Positions 11,201 through 17,822 of a stretch of DNA of 64,000 bases are shown here, in pieces. Every line of letters starts with the position of its first letter. Position 1 is the stretch's first letter. The notes beneath the pieces are model-generated. The model was not told the DNA's origin. It made no database searches and saw only the letters and a program-made list of their open reading frames with translations. The position numbers were made by a program, and so were the translations under genes. The DNA is from Streptomyces spiralis (lineage in GTDB: Bacteria > Actinomycetota > Actinomycetes > Streptomycetales > Streptomycetaceae), in contig NZ_BNBC01000007.1 in NCBI RefSeq assembly GCF_014654675.1, positions 1-64,000 on the forward strand, read 5' to 3'.

Positions 11201-11548
11201 GTCCGCCGCGGGTTGCAGCGAGCGGGGGAGGGCGTACGGGCCGGACCGTGTCAGGGTGCGCACGGTCACCGGCAGCCCGTCGAACGCCGTACGGGCCCGT
11301 TCGCGTACGGCGGCGTCGGCGGCCGGGCGTCCGGCGGGCGGGACGTCGGCCTTGACGACCAGGGTGGTGCCGGCCGCGTCCCGCGGGCCGCGCAGCGAGT
11401 GGCGCAGCGCGGCGTCGCCGATGGCGCCGGAGTAGGCGGTGAGCGTCGCCAGCACGGCCGTGGTGAGCAGGACCGTGAGCAGCGCGGCGGCCAGCAGCAG
11501 CCGGTGCGCGCGCGCCCGCAGCAGGACGAATCCCGTGAACCCCGCCAC
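8210..11548 (-). CDS. very large FtsX-family ABC permease
   Basis: A 1112-residue membrane protein and first gene of the ABC operon, starting at GTG 11548. It has an N-terminal membrane helix (about 14-40, LLLAAALLTVLLTTAVLATL), a large external domain with a serine- and threonine-rich region, helix groups at about 300-470 and 480-560, a second external domain of some 400 residues, and a terminal helix group at about 980-1100. It is longer than typical MacB-type permeases because of the second external domain. It overlaps the 929-residue permease by eight bases, so the two are probably made in equal amounts and pair as a heterodimer. Substrate unknown. Confidence 0.85.
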   Translation of the reverse strand: MAGFTGFVLLRARAHRLLLAAALLTVLLTTAVLATLTAYSGAIGDAALRHSLRGPRDAAGTTLVVKADVPPAGRPAADAAVRERARTAFDGLPVTVRTLTRSGPYALPRSLQPAADRSGDPDLTYFAALDPTEVRLVSGRLPHGTGQGAAATDLEAALPETAARRLGLRPGARLTLTDRLGGAKAHVTITGLYRPARADAPYWQLDDLGGRGVRKVDFTTYGPLLADPGVLAGGKVSAGQSAWLASADFSTLTTGRIGALRGAVREGAASLRKTPGLGTTPNVTAGLPDVLDRIDRSLLVARSTLLIAALQLALLAGYALLLVARLLSSERAGETRLLRARGGSRARLAGLAATEALLLAVPAVVCAPLLAGPLTGLLAGQGPLARIGLHPDVSATGRPGVWLVAAGVALGCALAVTLPALTSSFAVLRRARSLPAPLRAGADVGLLAIAAVAYWQLNQQSSGAVGGDRTGALGIDPLLVTAPALALLAGTVLTLRLLPPVARLAERRAAGGRGLPTALAGWQFSRRPMRGAGPVLLLVLAIALGMLAIGQGASWDRSQDDQADFLAGAPVRVLAAGEGGLGRTESYAAVPHVRAVAPAVRTTLPLSGDRTATVLALDTTGAAGSVLMRRDLASEPVRPLLAQLTPRTATAGLKLPAGTGRLRLTAALHSSASSAPGRTGSPRGARAGTDSVDLAVTLEDRYGVPYRMPLKALPTDGRAHRLDLALPAVAGPLTLTGIDLGLVQPIDKADQHRLTVSKVEVTGGDGKATPLRLPTAWTAALDGADDLSASPDGSTAPTTPQVTSSGPLNVSYGTGYVPHDEPWVLGSVSVRLQVAQPSQPEITALATDRFLTAAGAHPGQRVDVTFDGRNVPVRITGSVRALPTTSGGPSQGDAPDAAHDGGGLLMDLRSVNRLLQSRYGDSAAPTEWWLRTDPHHAANVAADLRALPDVEPEQVVVRDEIADQLRDDPFGAGPAAAFTAAAVIAAALAAVGFAVSAAGALRERDAEFAVLRALGAPRRQLARMLAAEQGVLVALALLVGVALGGLLTRAVIPLIVLTGQAAKPVPAVLVELPVAQVALLLAAVAAAPLVVTAVLTLRRADPAVSLRDRGGE

Positions 11549-11738
11549 CCGGCTCCCCCCGCGGTTGTCCAGACCACCTCCGGGTGATGCTGTCAGAGGT
11601 GCGGGGTCCCGGGTAAGCGCTTGTAGCCCCAGTTTGATCGGATCGTGACCGGAATACGGCGCCGGGTGACCGGAATTCGGGCCTCCGTGTGCGGCCGGGG
11701 ACGGGGCCGGGCGGCTCGGCCGACGTGCGGCCGACGGG

Positions 11739-12143
11739 TCAGTCGGGGGTGTTGACCATGGACGCGGCCGCGTACGTCAGGTAGTTCCACAGCGTCCGCT
11801 CGTGCTCCTCGGACAGGCCCAGCTCGTCGACGGCGGCCCGCATGTGCCGCAGCCAGGCGTCGTGCGCCGCCCGGTCCACCGTGAAGGGCGCGTGCCGCAT
11901 GCGCAGCCTCGGGTGGCCGCGCCGCTCGCTGTACGTCGTCGGACCGCCCCAGTACTGGATCAGGAACAGCCGGAGCCGCTCCTCGGCCGGACCCAGGTCC
12001 TCCTCGGGGTACATGGCCCGCAGCTCGGGATCGTCGGCGACCCCCTCGTAGAAACGGTGGACCAGCCGGCGGAAGGTCTCCTCCCCGCCGACCTGCTCGT
12101 AGAACGTCTGCTCCTGAAGCGTGCCGCGCCGAATCTCATTCAC
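11739..12143 (-). CDS. glbO: group II truncated haemoglobin
   Basis: A 134-residue globin of the GlbO (trHbO) type, a haem protein that binds oxygen and helps with peroxide or nitric oxide stress in relatives. It shows the group II marks: [22 protein letters not shown] over helices A and B with the distal Tyr, YWGGP in the CD/E region, proximal His in RMRHAPF, and the group-typical Trp in DAWLRHM. Length is normal. The ATG at 12143 follows a weak GGAACGG. It is divergent from the methyltransferase at 12238, with a 94-bp shared control region. It is likely cytoplasmic. Confidence 0.9.
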   Translation of the reverse strand: MNEIRRGTLQEQTFYEQVGGEETFRRLVHRFYEGVADDPELRAMYPEEDLGPAEERLRLFLIQYWGGPTTYSERRGHPRLRMRHAPFTVDRAAHDAWLRHMRAAVDELGLSEEHERTLWNYLTYAAASMVNTPD

Positions 12144-12237
12144 CGTTCCATCGTCTCAGACGGCAGGACCGAGGACGCGGGACCTAGGACCACTGCCGGT
12201 GCTCGCCTCGCGCCCTCTCGGGCAGGACAGTGGAGGC

Positions 12238-13320
12238 ATGGGCGCGCACACAGGTGAAAAGGAACACGAGAGCCGCAGGATCCGTGAAGGCCGTGAAGAC
12301 CGCGAAGGCCGCGAAGGCCGTGAAAGCCGCGAAGGTGACGAGGGCGGGGGCGGCGGGGGCCTGGAAGCGCTCGCCGCCGAGGCGCGGGAGGCACTGGTGC
12401 GGGAGATCGACGCGAGCGGTGCCTGGGCGTCCGATCCGGTCTGGCGCGAGGCGTTCGCCGCCGTGCCGCGGCACCTGTTCGTGCCGTACTACTACGTGGG
12501 CGTCATGGGCGGGTACGAACGGCGCTGGGGCGAGAGCCCGGAGGCGAAGGCGCGCGAGCGCTGGCTGTGGGGTGCCTACGAGGACGCCCCGCTGGCCACC
12601 CGGCTGCGCGACGGGGAGCTGGTCTCCTCCAGCAGCCAGCCCTCGCTCATGGCGCAGATGCTGGCGGAGCTGCGGGTGGCGGACGGCGACCGGGTCCTGG
12701 AGATCGGCGCCGGCACGGGCTACAACGCGGCGCTGCTCGCCCACCGGCTCGGCGACGACGACCTGGTCACCACCATCGACCTCGACCCGGAGATCACCGA
12801 GTCGGCACGCCGGCACCTGGCCGCCGCGGGTCACCACCCGGCCGTCGTCACCGGCGACGGCGCCCGCGGGGTACCCGAACGCGCCCCCTTCGACCGGATC
12901 ATCGCCACCTGCGCGCTGCCGTCCATCCCGCGCGCCTGGCTCGCCCAGTGCCACCCGGGCGCCCGGATCCTGACGCCGATCGCCACCGGCCTGGTCGCCC
13001 TGACCGTGCGGGACGCCGCGCACGCCGAGGGCGCCTTCCTGGCCACGCCCGCCTTCTTCGTGCCGCTGCGCGGCGAGGGCAGGCCCGAACCGCGGCCCCC
13101 GCGGCTGGACGGGCTGCCGGCCCGGGCCCGCGAGGACGAGCTGTTCCGCTTCCTGCTTGCCCTGACCCGCGGCGGCCTCGACCCCGGCGACGCGTACGCC
13201 CTGTGGGAGCACGAGGGACGTCCGGGTCGCGAACGCTACGGGATCACGGTGAACGGCGAGCAGGTGTGGGCGTGGCTGGACGACCCGGAAGGGCCGTACA
13301 CCTGGCCGCTTCCGGGCTGA
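12238..13320 (+). CDS. PCMT-like SAM-dependent methyltransferase
   Basis: A methyltransferase of about 360 residues related to protein-L-isoaspartate O-methyltransferase. SAM motif I is VLEIGAGTGYNAALLA, followed by TIDLDPEI and GDGARGVP. The N-terminal part (AVPRHLFVP) and SSSQPSLMAQML also follow the PCMT plan. A C-terminal extension of about 110 residues ends WLDDPEGPYTWPLPG. The start is uncertain: the ATG at 12238 has a GGAGG only one base away, too close to work well. The first 45 residues include six imperfect RE(G/D/S) repeats coded by a 9-bp unit (12283-12336) and look like poorly constrained sequence. A downstream start is possible. Substrate may be damaged protein or a peptide. Confidence 0.8.
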   Translation: MGAHTGEKEHESRRIREGREDREGREGRESREGDEGGGGGGLEALAAEAREALVREIDASGAWASDPVWREAFAAVPRHLFVPYYYVGVMGGYERRWGESPEAKARERWLWGAYEDAPLATRLRDGELVSSSSQPSLMAQMLAELRVADGDRVLEIGAGTGYNAALLAHRLGDDDLVTTIDLDPEITESARRHLAAAGHHPAVVTGDGARGVPERAPFDRIIATCALPSIPRAWLAQCHPGARILTPIATGLVALTVRDAAHAEGAFLATPAFFVPLRGEGRPEPRPPRLDGLPARAREDELFRFLLALTRGGLDPGDAYALWEHEGRPGRERYGITVNGEQVWAWLDDPEGPYTWPLPG

Positions 13321-13331
13321 CCGTGGGGCCC

Positions 13332-13374
13332 GCACGCCGGGCCGATGTGGCTCCTTCCGGGCCGGCCGGCGTGC
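13332..13374. terminator. hairpin between convergent genes
   Basis: GCACGCCGG at 13332-13340 pairs with CCGGCGTGC at 13366-13374 in the gap between the methyltransferase and FHA genes. It could serve both directions. There is no T-run, which is usual in Streptomyces. Confidence 0.5.
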
Positions 13375-13401
13375 CTGCCGGTCGGCCCGGTGCCCGAGGG
13401 A

Positions 13402-14784
13402 TCAGCCGCGCCGGATCGTGATCGTCGTCCACGCGCCCACGTGCACCCGGTCGCCGTCCTGGAGCGGCACCGGCACGAAGGGCTGGATCGGCTCCTCGGA
13501 GCCGTTGACCGTGGTGCCGTTCGTCGAGTTCTGGTCGACGACCGCCCAGGTGCCGTCGGGCTGCTGGACCAGCACCGCGTGCTGGTGCGAGACGCCCGGG
13601 TCCTCCGGCGGCACCGACAGGTCGATGTCGGGGGTGTCGCCGGTGGAGTGCCGGCGGCGGCCGATGGTGATCTGGTTGCCGGTGAGGGTGCGCTGCTGCT
13701 CGGGCGAGTACGCGGGCAGATTCAGGCCCGCGGCCTCGGGGCCGGAGCGCTGCATCATCGACATGAAGTACTCGCGGTCCGGACCGATCGTCGCCGTCCA
13801 GGTCGCCGGCTGCTGCGGGGCCTGCGGGAACTGGGGTCCGGGCGGGGCCTGCGTGGCGCCGGGCTGCGGGTAGCCGTAACCACCGCCCCGGCCGGCACCG
13901 GGGCCGCCGGGGGCACCCGGGCCGCCCGACGTGGCCGGGCCCGTGGACGACGGCGGGGAGAGCACCCAGTCGTCGTCACCGCCGAAGGACGGACCGCCGC
14001 TCTGCGGGTGGTTCGTCTCCTGCGGGAACGGGGGCGGGGCCGGCGGACCGGGCCGGTGGAAGGCCTGCGGGGCGCCGCCGGGCGCGCCGGGGCCACCGGG
14101 GCCACCGGGGCCCGCGTGCGGCGTCGGACCGGGCGGCGGCGGGACCGGCCGCGAGGGGTCGGGGCCGAAACCGGAGCGGCCCGGGTCGCCGCCGAAGCCC
14201 GAGGGGCCCGGGTCACCGCCGAAGCCGGAGGGGCCGGGGCCGCCGGGACCGCCGGGGCGGCCCGGGGGCTCGGTGCCGAACGGCGGGCCCGGCGGGATCG
14301 GCTCGGCCGGCCGGTTCATCTGGGAGGGCCGGGAGCCCTGGTAGTCGAAGGAGTCGCCGCCGCCGAAGGACGGGCCGGGCGGCTGCGGGAAGCGGGCGCC
14401 CGGGACCGGACCGCCGGGGCCGCCGGGGCCACCAGGACCGGGCGCCGGCGGGCGCGGCGCGGCCGGGGTGTAGGAGGTGGCCGTGTTCGTCAGGAAGTTC
14501 CAGCGGCACTCCTCGCAGAACGGCGCACCTCCCTCGCGGGGCGTGCGGCACTGCGGGCACAGCTCCGGCTCGGCGCCCGGCCCACCGGCCGGATGCGGGC
14601 GCATGCCGGGGGCACCGGGCCCGCCGGGCGCACCGGGACCGCCCGGTCCCGGTGCGGGCGGGAAGCCGTAGCCGCCGACCGGGGGCGGCGGGGGAGGTGG
14701 TGGTACGGCACCGGCCATGCGGTGACCGCAGACCTCGCACCAGTCGTCGGAACCCGACTGGTGTCCGTTCGGGCAGGTCGGCAT
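13402..14784 (-). CDS. FHA-domain protein with zinc ribbons
   Basis: A 460-residue protein likely to bind phosphothreonine. It opens with a zinc ribbon (CPNGHQSGSDDWCEVCG), then a Pro/Gly spacer, then a second four-Cys unit (CPQCRTPREGGAPFCEECRW), a long Pro/Gly-rich disordered region, and a C-terminal FHA domain at about 365-458. The FHA residues are all present: the Gly-Arg turn (ITIGRRRH), the Ser-His pair (VSHQHAVL) and the Asn turn (NSTNGTTVNG). It is the last gene of the PknG-type operon, so it is a natural reader or substrate of the kinase, playing a role like GarA in mycobacteria though it is not a GarA orthologue by layout. Confidence 0.88.
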   Translation of the reverse strand: MPTCPNGHQSGSDDWCEVCGHRMAGAVPPPPPPPPVGGYGFPPAPGPGGPGAPGGPGAPGMRPHPAGGPGAEPELCPQCRTPREGGAPFCEECRWNFLTNTATSYTPAAPRPPAPGPGGPGGPGGPVPGARFPQPPGPSFGGGDSFDYQGSRPSQMNRPAEPIPPGPPFGTEPPGRPGGPGGPGPSGFGGDPGPSGFGGDPGRSGFGPDPSRPVPPPPGPTPHAGPGGPGGPGAPGGAPQAFHRPGPPAPPPFPQETNHPQSGGPSFGGDDDWVLSPPSSTGPATSGGPGAPGGPGAGRGGGYGYPQPGATQAPPGPQFPQAPQQPATWTATIGPDREYFMSMMQRSGPEAAGLNLPAYSPEQQRTLTGNQITIGRRRHSTGDTPDIDLSVPPEDPGVSHQHAVLVQQPDGTWAVVDQNSTNGTTVNGSEEPIQPFVPVPLQDGDRVHVGAWTTITIRRG

Positions 14785-14885
14785 GTCGGCGCTTCCCCCT
14801 CTCCTTTCCGGCCGGTTCGACCGGATTTCTCCAACCCCGAGGGGCCAGGCTCGCTGTCTGTCGCTGTCTTGTGCTGTCTTGTTCG

Positions 14886-16268
14886 TTACTTCTTTACACG
14901 AACAGTCTTTGTAGACCGGGTCTCGAGAGTCATCTCGTCGGCCTCCTCGACCTTCGCCTTCAGTCGCACAGTACCTGTCGCCGCGTCGACCACGTCCACC
15001 ACCTTCGCAAGCAGTTTCGCAGTATCCGCGTTCCCCGAGGCGCTGGCGAGCTGAACCGCCCGGCCCAGTTTGGCCGTTGCTCCATCGATATCACCCGCTT
15101 TGCGCAGGTCGAGCCCCTGTTGGATGGCCTGTGCCAGTTCGGCCTGCCCGGTGTAGTGGGCGACCTGCGGGTTGATGGAGGTCGAGGCCGCCATGTCGTC
15201 GGTCCACACGGCCCGTACGAGACCCTGGGCTCCGAGGTTCTGTACCGATCCTCCCCCACCCTCCGCTGCGCTCGAGCGGGAGGTGCCCCCAGATTGTGGA
15301 ACCACCAGCGAGACTCGGGCGGCGAGCATCTCCTGCCCGACGGCCGCCGCTGGCACCTCCACACAGAGGTGGTAGTCGCGGGACTCGTCGCCCCAGGAAC
15401 CGGTCGGGTAGTCCCCGGCCCGCGGGCCCGCCTCGGCGCGGCGGTCCGTCAACTCCTCGACGGTCGGCGCCACTTGCTTGACGAACTTGATCGCCGTACC
15501 GACCGGGGTCCACACCCGCAGCGCGACGTCGGCGACCTCCTTGCCCATCGCCGTCTCCATCATCTGCGTGAAGTCGGCGGCCAGGGCCCCCGGATCGGCG
15601 ACGATGTCGGCGGTGCCGAGCAGCGCCGAGGCGATCGATGTGACTTCTTTCACTTCCCAGTCGGTGCCCACGCCACGCGCGTCACAGGTGAACCGGCCGG
15701 CGCACTCCTCGAGCGTCCGCCGGAGGTCCTCCGGCGCCTCGTGCTCGTTGCGGCCGTCGGTGAGCAGGATGCCGTGCCGGATGGCGACGTCCGCCGACGA
15801 CAGCAGCCGGTCGGCGAGCCGCAGCCAGGTGCCGATGGCGGTGCCGCCGCCCGCGCTGAGCCTGCGCAGCGCCGTCTTGGCCTGCTCGCGCGTGCTCGCG
15901 TCGGCGACGGCGAGCCGCCCGCCGCCCGGATAGACCTCCGTGGCCACGTGCGTGCCGCCGATCACCGCGAAGTGCACACCGTCGCGCAGGGTGTCGATCG
16001 CGGCGGCCGTGGCCTCGCGGGCGTTGCGCATCTTGGTCGGCGGGTAGTCCATCGAACCCGAGCAGTCGACCATGATCGCCACCGCCGCCGACGGCCCCTG
16101 GCCGGGTGCGTACAGGTGCGGAGCCGCGACCGCGCTGCCGATGGTGCCACCGCCGGTCGCCGTCACCGTGACGATGGCGTTGACCTCGCGGCCGCCCTCC
16201 GGCAGGTACTCGTTCTGGTACACGTCCACCGAGAATCGCGGCACACTGGACTTCGAGAAATTGGCCAT
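14886..16268 (-). CDS. von Willebrand factor A domain protein
   Basis: A 460-residue cytoplasmic VWA protein. The metal-ion site is complete: DCSGSMD from residue 68, the Thr in GGGTAIGTW and the Asp in ILLTDGRNE. After the VWA domain (about 55-240) comes a beta-rich region and a helical C-terminus with a TPR-like helix pair (LAQAIQQGLDLRKAGDIDGA) and a basic end (TVRVKK). Residues about 327-340 are coded by a short interspersed repeat and read as Ser/Gly-rich filler. It lies between the PP2C and FHA genes of the kinase operon and may serve as a metal-dependent protein-binding platform. No target is evident. Confidence 0.88.
   Translation of the reverse strand: MANFSKSSVPRFSVDVYQNEYLPEGGREVNAIVTVTATGGGTIGSAVAAPHLYAPGQGPSAAVAIMVDCSGSMDYPPTKMRNAREATAAAIDTLRDGVHFAVIGGTHVATEVYPGGGRLAVADASTREQAKTALRRLSAGGGTAIGTWLRLADRLLSSADVAIRHGILLTDGRNEHEAPEDLRRTLEECAGRFTCDARGVGTDWEVKEVTSIASALLGTADIVADPGALAADFTQMMETAMGKEVADVALRVWTPVGTAIKFVKQVAPTVEELTDRRAEAGPRAGDYPTGSWGDESRDYHLCVEVPAAAVGQEMLAARVSLVVPQSGGTSRSSAAEGGGGSVQNLGAQGLVRAVWTDDMAASTSINPQVAHYTGQAELAQAIQQGLDLRKAGDIDGATAKLGRAVQLASASGNADTAKLLAKVVDVVDAATGTVRLKAKVEEADEMTLETRSTKTVRVKK
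15250..15290 (-). repeat. interspersed repeat family A, copy inside the VWA gene
   Basis: On the minus strand this 41-bp stretch starts GGGGGCACCTCCC, has CTCGAGCGCA in the middle and ends GGGTGGGGGAGG. It matches the copy at 24569-24608 over most positions with one gap. It lies within the VWA reading frame without breaking it. Confidence 0.7.
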
Positions 16269-16469
16269 GCCTTCCCAGATCCCCCTCCGGGCCCCCGCGA
16301 GCGGGGCTGACGACTGTGCGGCTGTGTACGACCGGTCCCCTCCGGTCCTCTGGAACTTCCCCGTTGCGGGCTTCCCCGTGCGAACTTCCCTGTGCCGGCA
16401 TTCCCGTGCACCACGGGGAGACCCGTGGGACTCGCCGGGGCTCCCGTCACGCGCCCCGGCGTACGTCCC

Positions 16470-17819
16470 TCACGCCGATCCTGCCCCCTGCGGCGGGGCC
16501 GGGAACGGCACGACGGCCACTGTTACGTTGTCGTGGCCCCCGCCGTCGAGCGCGTGACCGACCAGCACCTGGGCACTGTGCAGCGGGCGCGCGGCCGCGT
16601 CCGGCGGCAGGAGACCGGCCATCTCCTCGGCGCTCTCGGCGTAGTTCCACAGGCCGTCCGTGCACACCACGACCACACCGGGCCGGTCCGGTTTGAAGGA
16701 GGCCGTGTGCGGCTCCAGTTCGTAGGCGTCCGCGCCCAGCCAGCCGGTGATCGCGTGCGCGCGCTCGTCGGCGTACGCCTCCGCCTCGCTCATCAGGCCG
16801 GCGGCCACCATCTGCGCGGCCCAGGAGTCGTCCTCGGTGAGCCGGGCCGGCGGCGCGGTGCGGTCCAGCGGCACCCAGTAGACGCGGCTGTCGCCGACCC
16901 AGCCGACGACCAGCAGCCCGGCGGTGACCACCGCGCCGACGAGGGTGCAGGCCGGAGCGTTCTGATGGGGGGAGTGCTCGCGGGCCGAGGCGGGTTCCTC
17001 GGCCAGTGAGTTGACCGCGTGCGAGGCGGCCACGATCGCCTCGTGCATCGCCTGCTGCGGGTGCGTGCCCCGGGGCAGCGCGGCCAGCAGGCACTCGCTC
17101 GCCGCCCGCGAGGCCGCGAGGGAGGCGTCGTCGGGGCGGGTGGCGGAGGACACGCCGTCGCAGACGATCGCCACGGCCACGGCCGAGCCGTCGGGCAGGG
17201 CCGTGGTGCCGACGGCGAACGCGTCCTCGTTGCGGTGGTGACGCAGGCCCCGGTCGCTGACCGCGGCGACCGGACCCGACTCCTGCTCCATGTGGTCGCG
17301 TTCACGCGGCTGGGCGTGTCCGCAGTTCTCGCAGTAGCCGTCGCTGTCGACGCGGCCCGCACGGCAGGCCACGCACACCGCGGCGGGCTCGCCCGGGGCG
17401 CCGCTCTCCGCGGCCACCCGGGGATCGGGCGCCTGCAGCGGGTACTCGTCGGGCTCGTCCGGCCGGTCGAACCGCACCCCCGGCCCCGGCGCGCCGGGAG
17501 CCGTCGCCGAGGGCAGCGGGGAGCCGTCCGAGTCCATGCCCGGGAGGTCCGTGGGCAGGTGTGTCCCCGACGGGTGCGCGGTGGCGTCCTGCTGCTGCGC
17601 GCGAGGCCATACGGCGCCCTGCGCGTCCTCGTCCTCGGCGGGCGCGGAGGGGCGCGGCACCGAGCCGTTGTTCATCGTGAGCGTCGGCGTGTCGCTCGAC
17701 GGGGCGGCGGAGGCGGACAGGTCGTATCCGCAGGCGCCGCAGAAACGGTCACCCGACTCGAGCGGCTCCGCGCAGCTCGGGCAGTTCGACAGGGCGGCCT
17801 GCTGGTGCATCTGCGACAT
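16470..17819 (-). CDS. PP2C protein phosphatase with two zinc ribbons
   Basis: A 449-residue metal-dependent serine/threonine phosphatase. The N-terminus has one ribbon (CPSCAEPLESGDRFCGACG) and another precedes the catalytic part (CVACRAGRVDSDGYCENCG), with a disordered acidic and proline-rich stretch between. The PP2C domain (about 185-440) has the metal and catalytic motifs RHHRNEDAFAV, VCDGVSS, GWVGDSRVYW, CTDGLWNY and GHDNVTV. It probably reverses phosphorylation by the adjacent kinase. ATG at 17819 is chosen, three bases after the kinase stop. A TTG one codon upstream is also open. No strong ribosome site is visible, which suggests translation coupled to the kinase gene. Confidence 0.9.
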   Translation of the reverse strand: MSQMHQQAALSNCPSCAEPLESGDRFCGACGYDLSASAAPSSDTPTLTMNNGSVPRPSAPAEDEDAQGAVWPRAQQQDATAHPSGTHLPTDLPGMDSDGSPLPSATAPGAPGPGVRFDRPDEPDEYPLQAPDPRVAAESGAPGEPAAVCVACRAGRVDSDGYCENCGHAQPRERDHMEQESGPVAAVSDRGLRHHRNEDAFAVGTTALPDGSAVAVAIVCDGVSSATRPDDASLAASRAASECLLAALPRGTHPQQAMHEAIVAASHAVNSLAEEPASAREHSPHQNAPACTLVGAVVTAGLLVVGWVGDSRVYWVPLDRTAPPARLTEDDSWAAQMVAAGLMSEAEAYADERAHAITGWLGADAYELEPHTASFKPDRPGVVVVCTDGLWNYAESAEEMAGLLPPDAAARPLHSAQVLVGHALDGGGHDNVTVAVVPFPAPPQGAGSA

Positions 17820-17822
17820 CAA

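Noticed and set aside
11634..11645. TTGATCGGATCG shared with 24436-24447 upstream of two operons
   Set aside because: A 12-base match between two spots in 64 kb is expected many times by chance; flanks do not match.
14085..14290. Pro/Gly repeats in the FHA gene as a separate repeat element
   Set aside because: They are simple coding low complexity of a disordered linker and do not recur outside this gene.
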